Positions 38,001 to 44,905 of a DNA stretch of 64,000 nt are shown here, in pieces. Source of the DNA: Bacteroidales bacterium UBA2712 (lineage in GTDB: Bacteria; Bacteroidota; Bacteroidia; Bacteroidales; Paludibacteraceae). The first letter of the stretch is position 1; the number at the start of each line of letters is the position of its first letter. A model generated the notes under the pieces. That model was given only the letters and a program-made list of their open reading frames with translations, ran no database searches and was not told the origin of the DNA. The position numbers and the translations under genes were made by a program. Location: NCBI GenBank assembly GCA_002354055.1, contig DEKW01000019.1:96577-160576 (forward strand), in the 5' to 3' direction.

Positions 38001-41000
38001 TTTATGCGGTGAAGTCCTTCGACTTCGAGGAGGGTGTTTATACCTTCAAGTATGATTGGAAAGCAAATGGTGAAGGTACCTCGACGATGTATGACTACCT
38101 GCGCGTATTTATCGTTCCGGAGTCCGTTGAGTTAGTTCCGGGTACTTCGATGCCTACCGGTCTTACGGCTACTGCTCTCCCCGCTGCTTGGAATGCAATT
38201 GCGTTGGATGGCGGATTTGCAATGAATGGAGTTACCTCATGGCAGACTTTCCAAACAACTGAAATCGCTATCTCCGCAGGTCGTTACAAAGTAGTATTCC
38301 TCTGGAGAGATGATACTTCTACGGCAAATCAAACTCCGGCTGCTATCGATAACTTCTCTATTTCGAAGATTACCTGTGTACCGGTATCCGAATTGGCTGT
38401 TTCCAATATCACCTCTTCTTCCGCTACGATCTCATGGACCGCTCCGGAGGAGCAGGATGCTTGGCAGCTCGCTTACTCGGCTGATCCGAACTTCGATATC
38501 GCTGAGGCTACGCTGATTGATGTCGCTTCGAATACTTACGCGCTGGCTGATCTCTTGACAGACACCTTATATAACGTGTACGTACGTGCGAACTGCGGTA
38601 GCGAAGATGGTGTTAGCGTTTGGAGCCAGATCTCCTTCCGTACGGCAAAAGCTTGCCAGACGCCGGATGATCTCGCAGCTGCTCCTGGTTTGAATACCGC
38701 TTCTATCAGCTGGAATACCTACGGACAAACCGGATTCAATCTTCGCTACATCCATGGTACCGATACCGTACTGGTTCCGAACGTAGAGAGCCCGTATGCA
38801 TTAGCTGATTTGGACGATGCTACCGACTATTATGTTCAGGTACAGGTATCTTGTGATGAGGACTGGTCTGAGGCTCTGCACTTTGTAACCCTTCAGGCGC
38901 CGGCTACTATCCCGTATGCAAACGACTTTGAGAGCAAGAATGGCTGGTCATTCATCAATAGCTCTTATACGAACGCTTGGGCTTACGGCGAGGCTGCTCA
39001 CAACGGTGAGGGTACTCACGCGCTCTATATCTCCAATAACGGAGGTGCGGCGAACGCATATAGTGTGGGTTCCTCGGCTGCTGTGTACGCAACGAAGTTG
39101 TTCCAGTTTGAAGATGGTGTTTATAACTTCAAGTACGATTGGAAGGCTTACGGAGAAAGCAACTACGACTTGCTCTGCGTTGCGCTTGTTCCGGATACAT
39201 TGGAGTTGTCCGCAACGGCTACGGGTTACTTCTCGCTGCCTGCAGGTTGGACTACCTTGCATAATGGTATCAAGCTGAATCAGTCTTCTTCATGGGCTAC
39301 GGAGTCGTTTGACTTGGCTGTTGAGGCAGGTCTCTACAAAGTGGTTCTTCTCTGGAGAAACGATAATTCGGGTGGCTCTCAGACTCCTGCTGCTGTGGAT
39401 AACATCTCCATCAAGAAGCTGACCTGTCTGAAACCGACCAACCTGAACACTTCCGATGTCCTTGCACACTCGGCTAAACTGACCTGGAGTGCAGGTGAGG
39501 AAGGTCAAAACGCATGGCAGATCGCTCTGGATACGATTGCGGCATTCAATCCGGATACCCTCTCGAACCTGATCGACGTAACGGATACTTCGTATATCTT
39601 CACGAATCTCAACCCGACCACACGTTACTATGCTTACGTACGTGCTAACTGTGGTGAAGATGGAGCAAGTGATTGGAGTACGGTTAAGTCCTTCTTGACG
39701 ACCATCGCTTGTCCTGCTCCGACCGGTCTGGCTGCTGTCCTGACCCCGGGTAATGGTTCGATCGCTACGCTGAACTGGAATGCAGGTGAAGCACAGGCAT
39801 GGCAGGTTGAGTACTCGCTCAATGCAAACCTCTCTGACTCGATTGCAGTCGTAGTTTCCGAGCCTACGATCAACCTGACCGGTCTGACCGCTGAGGCTAC
39901 CTACTACGCACGCGTCAAAGCAGACTGCGGTGAGCTGGATGGTGAGAGCCTCTATAGCGCAATCATCTCCTTCAAGCCGACCGATGCATACGAGCTCCTC
40001 GTAAACGACGGTACTTCTACTAACTCGTATGTACCGGTAGAGGGTAATTATGTAGATAACGCTACGCAGCGTAGCCAGTTCGTCATTCCGGCTGCTCAGC
40101 TCGAGTCGCTCGAATGGGATTCGATTACTACGCTGACCTTCTTCGGTTCGTTCACTTCTTCGAGAACGTCTTGGGAGGGTGCTACCTTCGAGGCTTACGT
40201 ATTGGAGATAGAGGACGCTACCCTCGCTGCTGAGCAGGATTGGGCTTCGATGACGAAAGTCATGAACGAAGCATCCCTCGCGCTGGTGGACGGCCAGATG
40301 ATCGTTTCCTTCAGCGATCCTTACCAGTATCAGGGAGGTAACCTCATGATCGGTATAAAGACTGTACAGATTGGCGATTATGCGAATGTGAACTGGGCAG
40401 GTGTTTCCGCATCGGGTGCTTCCTTCGGTGGACACGGTACCAGCCTCACGCAGCGTAACTTCCTGCCGAAGATGTTGATCAACTACGTTCCGGGTGTGGC
40501 TCCGGCTTGTCCGGCTCCGAAGAACCTGGCTGTATCGGGTATCACCGATAGCGAGGCTACCTTCTCCTGGACGGCTGTGGAAGGCGCTGATTATGAGTAT
40601 GCACTCGTTGAGGGCGCTGTAGAACCGATTGAGTTCTTAGCTGCGGCTGAGAATCCGCTCGTGCTCAGCAACCTGACTGAATCTACTGACTACACCTTCT
40701 ACCTCCGTAGAGCTTGTGGCGTGGATGGCTATAGCGATACAATCTCTGTTGCCTTCACCACGGAGGTTCATGTAGAGGCTGTTCCGTTCGTTGAGGACTT
40801 TGAGGCAGACGGCGCTTGGAAGTTCATCAACGGTACTGAGCCGAACGCTTGGGTAATCGGTAATGCAGCTGCGAAGGATGGAGCGAAAGCACTCTACATC
40901 TCCAACGATGATGGTGGTGCTTCCAACTCTTACACCAAGGATGCTGCATCCGCTTCCTACGCTACGATCCTCTTAGAATTCGCACAGGCAGGTGAGTACA

Positions 41001-41449
41001 CCTTCGCTTATGACTGGAAGGCTAATGGTGATTACAATATCGAGGAAGGTGAGCTGTACGACTACCTGCGCGTAGTACTTGTTCCTGCTTCTGCAACTCT
41101 CGTAGCCGGTGATCCGGCTCTGCCTGAGGGCTATATCGCTCTCGACAACGGCGGACTCTATGGCGCTACCGATTGGCAGCACTATAGCTCCGACGCAGAG
41201 ATCGAAGCAGGCCAGTACAAACTGGTATTCGCATGGTTCAACGACGATTCCGACGGTGACGACACTCCGGCTGCTATCGATAACATCAGCATCCAGGAGA
41301 AGGGTCAGGAGACAGGACTTATCAACGGCAACGCCGGTATCTTCAATAACGGCGAGGCGTTCAAGTTCCTCCGTGACAATAAAGTCTTCATCCTTGTCAA
41401 CGGCATCATCTACGATGCTACCGGACGCAAGGTCGAAGTAGTAAAATAA
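32096..41449 (+). CDS. Giant exported protein: CUB-like domain, then Fn3-like and jelly-roll units
   Basis: 3117 residues. Signal peptide FLLMTLLWCIGVQAQ. Residues about 25-150 form a CUB-like domain (YLFYDSGG, SQNYTAVL, YDWDYMLIYDDEELIG, GTLKIEWHSDGSGVAAGWEA). About nine jelly-roll units follow, alternating with Fn3-like modules. One unit type is strongly conserved and repeated at about 34550, 35360, 37840, 38920 and 40790: NAW...GTHALYISNDGG...YDYLRV.LVP...AAIDNFSI. The similarity is visible at DNA level, so recent internal duplication is likely. A unit at about 39990-40490 has a different fold. The C-terminus FKFLRDNKVFILVNGIIYDA carries the shared tail motif. Probably surface-exposed; the substrate is unknown. 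Confidence 0.85.
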   Translation: MRKFTQKLAFLLMTLLWCIGVQAQETITLTGNITQDLTPGESYLFYDSGGPTGSYGSSQNYTAVLTNAGGSITINFSALATESSSSCYDWDYMLIYDDEELIGRAQTGCASATITTGQDYVAQSGTLKIEWHSDGSGVAAGWEATITAEGGGGPTCDKPESVEAIDVTTNSATINWTGSAVTYNLQYKASSDQEWTLVKNLSGNFYQLSNLVSNTAYQVQVQAICGENTSGWKSVSFTTLVGLPFAEHFNASSAPSGWTNLTGGLNADGSINTSASSSYSWVFGTNNGVFDSHARLNICSTVHKWLMLPEILIPAMEAGDLGYQMTFSLALTKYSGTLAPVTAGSQADDRFIVLASLDGGATWSIIREWNNTGSEYVYDNIACSEEGEEVTVDISAYAGHSIILAFYGESSVSGGDNNIHVDDVLVDRIPTCLKPTDLHEVEGATTKNSIQVAWTANSGETDWRIQHKVSNDTTAEWITSDVSTNPYTILGLQPFTNYDVRVAAVCSVTDVTDYGKAISVKTAAGVPFVETFDTTALPGEWKRYEVLLEDLENGSSPMVPVTAGWNVAAANGVFPSANRHLRLNITGADCKYWIVSPTIVIEDDYQLTFDLALSKAAGSTPTVVKPGDQNDDKFIVFITNDGGENWNPILTWTNSGDGYSYDAIKVDGQLVKYDLSTYAGQPIQIALYGESTEANGNNYLHIANFRIAEIPACEKANSLIVTDITGSSATAVWEADEAGTWQYGYVVKPEGDFTPTDEQFTGSTEGQQVALTGLEETTTYIFFLRRSCGESTSEILYKEFTTIQTPAALPYSADFEENNGGWLFYNGAQPNKWAWGTATNNGGSHALYISSDNGVTNDYAHSAAVVFATKTFYFDETGMYSFSFDWKGDGENNWDYLRVALVPLSTEFTPGTSPSGYSYSALPEGWIALDGGAQLSKQTEWQHISLDYAIDQIGYYKIALIWKNDGSTGNNPPAAIDNFSIAHLDCAKPTGLAISEITATSTTLVWNSETDGLPWVYAYAPASEPEPADDAFIDINVNSIKLEGLEDCTSYKFYLRKNCGATTKSESISISFQTKQNPVDAGDSYSEDFEGEAKWLLNNGNLVNAWVIDTAAHNGEGTHALYISNDGGATHAYTNSAACVVFAQKAFNFAAGNYVFSYDWLCNGEGSSTLYDYLRVALVPADVELVPGTSLPTGVSATALPAGCIALDGGMAMNLSTSWATFTSSEIAVPAGTYNIVIMWRDDTSTGTNPPAAIDNFSFAKVACATPADFHAVDSLATTTSVVLKWTQMSEENNFVIRYKVYGEEAFADSIFVHNDDSTTLTGLVPGTAYELQVAAWCDPADQTAIGKYSASIYAITKCTAVETINQNFDGITEIPSNANKLPACWSFINTNISSSHNYYPTILESATFAHSGSNSLYFHSSFAYGSSNGPENQYAVLPEMTSVSDKRIKFYARPFSSGSNDPCFAVGVMTDPADTSTFVPVYTRCGYLAEYAPFVIPLDSYTGEGKFIAIKLDVTAQGGDYTHGLYIDDVVVEDIPACAEPQGIHAIADSITSSSALIAWTPQGAESDWLVRYRISGAAEWADTIHALNDTLLLENLAAVTTYEVQVAAWCDPTDDEAVSPFSLSISFTTACGAISTFPYAENFDELPLASAYTPSARTLPTCWSAINTSTHSTYMYYPTAYYYSYTDYSNSQPNSMRFYSYYSSSTDYDPQDQYAILPQMDGISGLRLKFNARKYSSYNSGDSIIVGIMTDPEDVSTFEAIQVIKPAAASYEPFEVRFNNYAGEGRYIALKLEAANASNTSRGLYLDDIVVDELPSCFEPEGLAVFDIEEYSAKFTWTVEEGESYVYAVALASAGEPAEDVFAAATDSMQISGLVDNKDYILYLRKNCAGNYSPSISAAFHTLMAPATAPYADDFEDGNNWMFINGSLTNAWVYGEAAHNGEGTHAIYISNDGGASNAYNGSAAAVVYAVKSFDFEEGVYTFKYDWKANGEGTSTMYDYLRVFIVPESVELVPGTSMPTGLTATALPAAWNAIALDGGFAMNGVTSWQTFQTTEIAISAGRYKVVFLWRDDTSTANQTPAAIDNFSISKITCVPVSELAVSNITSSSATISWTAPEEQDAWQLAYSADPNFDIAEATLIDVASNTYALADLLTDTLYNVYVRANCGSEDGVSVWSQISFRTAKACQTPDDLAAAPGLNTASISWNTYGQTGFNLRYIHGTDTVLVPNVESPYALADLDDATDYYVQVQVSCDEDWSEALHFVTLQAPATIPYANDFESKNGWSFINSSYTNAWAYGEAAHNGEGTHALYISNNGGAANAYSVGSSAAVYATKLFQFEDGVYNFKYDWKAYGESNYDLLCVALVPDTLELSATATGYFSLPAGWTTLHNGIKLNQSSSWATESFDLAVEAGLYKVVLLWRNDNSGGSQTPAAVDNISIKKLTCLKPTNLNTSDVLAHSAKLTWSAGEEGQNAWQIALDTIAAFNPDTLSNLIDVTDTSYIFTNLNPTTRYYAYVRANCGEDGASDWSTVKSFLTTIACPAPTGLAAVLTPGNGSIATLNWNAGEAQAWQVEYSLNANLSDSIAVVVSEPTINLTGLTAEATYYARVKADCGELDGESLYSAIISFKPTDAYELLVNDGTSTNSYVPVEGNYVDNATQRSQFVIPAAQLESLEWDSITTLTFFGSFTSSRTSWEGATFEAYVLEIEDATLAAEQDWASMTKVMNEASLALVDGQMIVSFSDPYQYQGGNLMIGIKTVQIGDYANVNWAGVSASGASFGGHGTSLTQRNFLPKMLINYVPGVAPACPAPKNLAVSGITDSEATFSWTAVEGADYEYALVEGAVEPIEFLAAAENPLVLSNLTESTDYTFYLRRACGVDGYSDTISVAFTTEVHVEAVPFVEDFEADGAWKFINGTEPNAWVIGNAAAKDGAKALYISNDDGGASNSYTKDAASASYATILLEFAQAGEYTFAYDWKANGDYNIEEGELYDYLRVVLVPASATLVAGDPALPEGYIALDNGGLYGATDWQHYSSDAEIEAGQYKLVFAWFNDDSDGDDTPAAIDNISIQEKGQETGLINGNAGIFNNGEAFKFLRDNKVFILVNGIIYDATGRKVEVVK

Positions 41450-41487
41450 CTCGATAAATCGAATATCGATCTATCGAATCTCTCACA

Positions 41488-41518
41488 AAAGGGGCTGCCA
41501 TTTCGGCGGCCCTTTTTG
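41488..41518 (+). terminator. Terminator after the 3117-residue protein gene
   Basis: ggggctgcc-attt-cggcggccc stem with one G-T pair, followed by a T-run. Confidence 0.8.
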
Positions 41519-41622
41519 TTTCTCCCCTAACCCATAACCCCTCACCCCTTTAACCTTTTTCTACTTTTTGTAAAGAAAATATAGCAAAATGAAGAAAAAA
41601 TGGCAAAAAAGTAACAAAATAC

Positions 41623-41653
41623 TTGTGTAAATGGGATTTTTTTTGTAATTTTG
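41623..41653 (+). promoter_or_regulatory. Promoter of the barrel/OmpA gene pair
   Basis: TTG at 41623-41625, 20 bases, TAATTTTG at 41646-41653, with the GTG start at 41687. Confidence 0.7.
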
Positions 41654-41686
41654 CCGTCCGAATCTGTTTATTTGTAACAGGAAGCA

Positions 41687-42643
41687 GTGAAAAAGATTGT
41701 ATTCATAGTATGTTTGACGCTCTTGAGCGTGTGGGCAAATGCCCATACCCGTCTCACTCCGGAGACCTATCATTTCGTGTCGCTTCATGCCGATGCGGGA
41801 TACTCTGCGCTGCTGCATAATATACAGGGACATGCGCCTTCGGCCGGTGTGAATACCAATCTCGGTATAGACTACCGTATATTTCACAATAATTTCCTTT
41901 TCTCCGTCGGTGTGGAGGGCATGTATGAGCTCAATACCAACCGCATGGAGAATCACGACGAAGCAATCCCGATGATTGACACCGAGGGTGATCTCTTCCA
42001 GATGCACCTGCATGTCGATAAATCCCGCGATTTGTCCCACATGGTAAATCTCAATATCCCCCTGTTGATGGGAGGAGAGTGGGGACGATTCTATTTCTTG
42101 ATAGGTCCAAAATTCTCCATCAATCTCTATGGCGCTACGTCCTCTTCGGCGAAGGTTACTACGTATGGCGAATACGAACGCTATTACGATGACTTCTATG
42201 ACATGCCGAACCACCAGTTCATCACCGGTCTGCCCGTGAAGAGCGACCCGCTGAAGATGAGGTGGAACTTCAATATCCTGGCGCACGCCGAGATAGGAGG
42301 CCGTATCGGACACATGTTTAAGTATAAGCAGTTCCGCCTCAATCCCGATAAGGTACGTATGTATCTGGCGGGCTATGTGGATTTCGGTGTTCTCAACCTC
42401 ATTACCGGAAAAGGCGGTGCGCCTGTCTTCGGATACGAAGAGACGGACCACGGAGTGCAGTTCTACTCCCAGCCGCTCATGCTCAGCAACCTCACGGACG
42501 GAGCTATCTTCCGTAATCTCAATATCGGTATCAAATATACCATCGCTTTTGAAGGCAAACAACGTAAGAAATCTTATATTTACGATTATAACCGCGTAGA
42601 GCGTAACTACCGTAAGCGCGGCGGAAACCAAAATATTCATTAA
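41687..42643 (+). CDS. Predicted outer-membrane beta-barrel protein
   Basis: 318 residues with a GTG start; aggaag lies just upstream and the signal peptide (KKIVFIVCLTLLSVWANA) begins exactly there, which supports this start. The mature part is a predicted barrel with motifs shared with the protein at 16876-17949 (NIPLLMG, FYFLIGPKFSINLYG, YDDFYDMPNHQF, HAEIGGRIGHM). It is followed after 3 bases by the OmpA-type gene, whose own barrel shows the same pattern, so the two products probably work together in the outer membrane. The specific function is unknown. Confidence 0.8.
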   Translation: MKKIVFIVCLTLLSVWANAHTRLTPETYHFVSLHADAGYSALLHNIQGHAPSAGVNTNLGIDYRIFHNNFLFSVGVEGMYELNTNRMENHDEAIPMIDTEGDLFQMHLHVDKSRDLSHMVNLNIPLLMGGEWGRFYFLIGPKFSINLYGATSSSAKVTTYGEYERYYDDFYDMPNHQFITGLPVKSDPLKMRWNFNILAHAEIGGRIGHMFKYKQFRLNPDKVRMYLAGYVDFGVLNLITGKGGAPVFGYEETDHGVQFYSQPLMLSNLTDGAIFRNLNIGIKYTIAFEGKQRKKSYIYDYNRVERNYRKRGGNQNIH

Positions 42644-42646
42644 TCG

Positions 42647-44851
42647 ATGAAACGTATTATCTATATTATCCTGTTGGCAATGGGTTTGGCGGCTGTAGCT
42701 CCTATGGCTTCCCTGGTGGATAACAATGTAGCGGCTGTATATGCGGCGGATGCTCGTGCGAAAGCGAAAGCGCAGCGCGAGAAAGAGAAAGCGAAGCTCC
42801 AGAAAGCCCGCGAGAAGGCCAAAGCCAAAGCGGCTAAGGAGCGCGAAAAGAAGAAAAAAGAGCAAGCTAAAGCCGCTGCCCAAAAGCAGAAAGCACGCGA
42901 GAAAGCCAAAGCTCAGCAAGCGAAAGCAAAACAGTCTTCCGCTTCGAATAAGCAGGTGGCTTCCAGAGTTACTGCGCCCAAGGTAGATAATTCGCTCTCG
43001 GCGGCAGAAGAGAAAGCGCAATACATGGAGCAGGTTGCGGCTATCGACAAGGCGAATGCGAAAGCGGAAGCCTATAACAACCGCGACATTGCCCATCGTC
43101 TGGGCTTCTGGGGGCAGGTAGGTTACTCGAACCTCTTCACCTCCTCTATCGCTTTTGACGACCAGGCGATGACCGGTTTCCAAAACAAAGACAAAGGATT
43201 CGTAGGCGGCGGTCTCGGTCTGGGTTACCAGCTGCGCTACAAACAGTTCCTTATGACCGTCGGCGCGGAGTTCAATACCTATAACTCGATTATGGGTATC
43301 TCCAACCAGCCGGACGGTTCGCTCCTGCGTTCCTTCGGCATGGAGCCGTACGCCGCTACGATGACCTATACCTATGCGTTCTCCAAGATGCAGGATAAGC
43401 TCATCGGCGGATTTGTACAGGTGCCCCTCCTCTTCGGTATGGAGCTTAAGAAACTGCCGCTCTTCTGGCAGGCCGGTGTGAAAGTAGGTATGGGGCTCCT
43501 GGGTTCCTCTACCCTCTCCGGTACGCTTACTACGTCGATCCACGATACCGAGTTGATCGACGGTCTGACGGATATGTATAACCATACCCTGGTGACGGAC
43601 GAGGATTTCTCGCGTCCTTCCACTTCGGTGAAATGGGGCCTCAATGTAGCCGCTACGGCGGAGATCGGCGTGAACCTTGACCAGTGGATCAATGCTTCTC
43701 CGCGTCTGCGCGTGTCGCTCTTTGCCGACTATGGATTCCTGAACGCGCTGTCCTATAAACCGGCTGATAAGGCGCAGGATATACCTACTCGAATGATGGA
43801 GAATCCGAATCCGCTGAATTTCCCCGCTAACTCGGCGCTGGCTACTACTTCGGCTGCGAATGCAAAGGTCAATCCCTTCCTTGTAGGAGCGAAACTCGCC
43901 GTGTGGTTCGATCTGCCGCGTCCGAAGAAATATACCCGCGACTATCCGAAGAAACCGACGCCGCGTATGGGTGTCTATATGTATGATGAGAACTCTGCCC
44001 TCGCTCTGGGTGGTGTGGCGGTGGAGATCACCAATACCGAGTCCGGCAAACAGATGCAGAAGAATACCAACCGTCAGGGTCTCTTGCAGGGCCGTTTCGC
44101 GCCGGGCGAGTATCGTATCTCGGCTACCAAGAACGGCTATTATCCTTCGGATACCGTCCTGCAGGCTGTGGAGGAGTTTACCTTCGATACGCTTCGTCTG
44201 CCGCTGCGTCGCATCCCGGCGCCGATCATCTACACCCTCTGCATGAATGTGTATGACGAGGAGTCGCACGAGCCGGTTGAGGCCGCTGCGCGTCTCACTG
44301 CGCTGACGGATACCGTAGTCCTCTATGCGGCGCAGGCTTCTGATGACGGCTTCATCGAGACGCCGCTTACCGAAGGTGACTACATCGCGCATTTTACCGC
44401 TACGGGATATATGCCGAAGGACGATACGATTCATTTCGTTCGCGATACCGCGGATATCTTCCTCCGTCATATCAAGGAGGGTATCAAGGTGAAGATCGAG
44501 AACCTCTTCTTTGCTACCAACAAGACGGTTATTCTGCCTACTTCGGAGCAAGCGATGTCTGACTTGGCATCCTTCCTCCTCCAGAACCCGTCTGTCACCA
44601 TCCATATCACCGGTCACACCGATGCGGTCGGTTCCGACGAAGCGAACCAGATCCTCTCCGAGGGTCGTGCGAATGCCGTACGTGCAGACCTCATCAAACG
44701 TGGCGTAGCCGCTGAGCGTATGACCGCTGAAGGTAAGGGTGAGCGCGAGCACGTAGCGGACAACGATACCGAGGAGGGACGTCAGCTCAACCGTCGTGTA
44801 GAGTTCACCATCACCGGTACCGGAGACGAAGATATACAACAGGTATTTTAA
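42647..44851 (+). CDS. Multidomain outer-membrane protein: Lys/Ala-rich linker, barrel, carboxypeptidase-regulatory-like repeats, OmpA domain
   Basis: 734 residues. Signal peptide IIYIILLAMGLAAVAPMAS. Residues about 36-97 are almost purely Lys, Ala, Glu, Gln and Arg (AKAKAQREKEKAKLQKAREK type), probably a long charged helix. A barrel-like part follows (QVPLLFGMELKKLPLFWQAG, ATAEIGV). Two regulatory-like beta domains are seen at about 445-520 (VAVEITNTESGKQM) and 525-600. The C-terminus is an OmpA peptidoglycan-binding domain (IHITGHTDAVGSDEANQILS, GRANAV, NRRVEFTI). The OmpA domain would tie the outer membrane to peptidoglycan. It resembles proteins near T9SS components in Bacteroidota, but a direct link is inference. 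Confidence 0.85.
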   Translation: MKRIIYIILLAMGLAAVAPMASLVDNNVAAVYAADARAKAKAQREKEKAKLQKAREKAKAKAAKEREKKKKEQAKAAAQKQKAREKAKAQQAKAKQSSASNKQVASRVTAPKVDNSLSAAEEKAQYMEQVAAIDKANAKAEAYNNRDIAHRLGFWGQVGYSNLFTSSIAFDDQAMTGFQNKDKGFVGGGLGLGYQLRYKQFLMTVGAEFNTYNSIMGISNQPDGSLLRSFGMEPYAATMTYTYAFSKMQDKLIGGFVQVPLLFGMELKKLPLFWQAGVKVGMGLLGSSTLSGTLTTSIHDTELIDGLTDMYNHTLVTDEDFSRPSTSVKWGLNVAATAEIGVNLDQWINASPRLRVSLFADYGFLNALSYKPADKAQDIPTRMMENPNPLNFPANSALATTSAANAKVNPFLVGAKLAVWFDLPRPKKYTRDYPKKPTPRMGVYMYDENSALALGGVAVEITNTESGKQMQKNTNRQGLLQGRFAPGEYRISATKNGYYPSDTVLQAVEEFTFDTLRLPLRRIPAPIIYTLCMNVYDEESHEPVEAAARLTALTDTVVLYAAQASDDGFIETPLTEGDYIAHFTATGYMPKDDTIHFVRDTADIFLRHIKEGIKVKIENLFFATNKTVILPTSEQAMSDLASFLLQNPSVTIHITGHTDAVGSDEANQILSEGRANAVRADLIKRGVAAERMTAEGKGEREHVADNDTEEGRQLNRRVEFTITGTGDEDIQQVF

Positions 44852-44859
44852 ATAACCCA

Positions 44860-44902
44860 ATGACCAAATAAATGGTACATGGTAAATGACCAAATGGTAA
44901 AT
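44860..44902 (+). repeat. Spacer with the atgaccaaatggtaa repeat
   Basis: Holds one exact copy (44886-44900) and rearranged fragments (44860-44882) of the 15-base unit found at 11446-11475. It creates false in-frame ATG codons (44879, 44894) before the real start at 44906. Confidence 0.7.
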
Positions 44903-44905
44903 ATT

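Noticed and set aside
28340..40435. Several 200-580 residue minus-strand frames (for example 28340-29635 and 32876-34630)
   Set aside because: All are antisense to the giant repeat proteins and repeat along with their units.
41561..44893. 1110-residue open frame on the minus strand
   Set aside because: It lies exactly antisense to the barrel and OmpA genes, which have signal peptides and recognised domains. The frame is Arg/His/Ile-rich with no domain and mirrors the codon use of the real genes.
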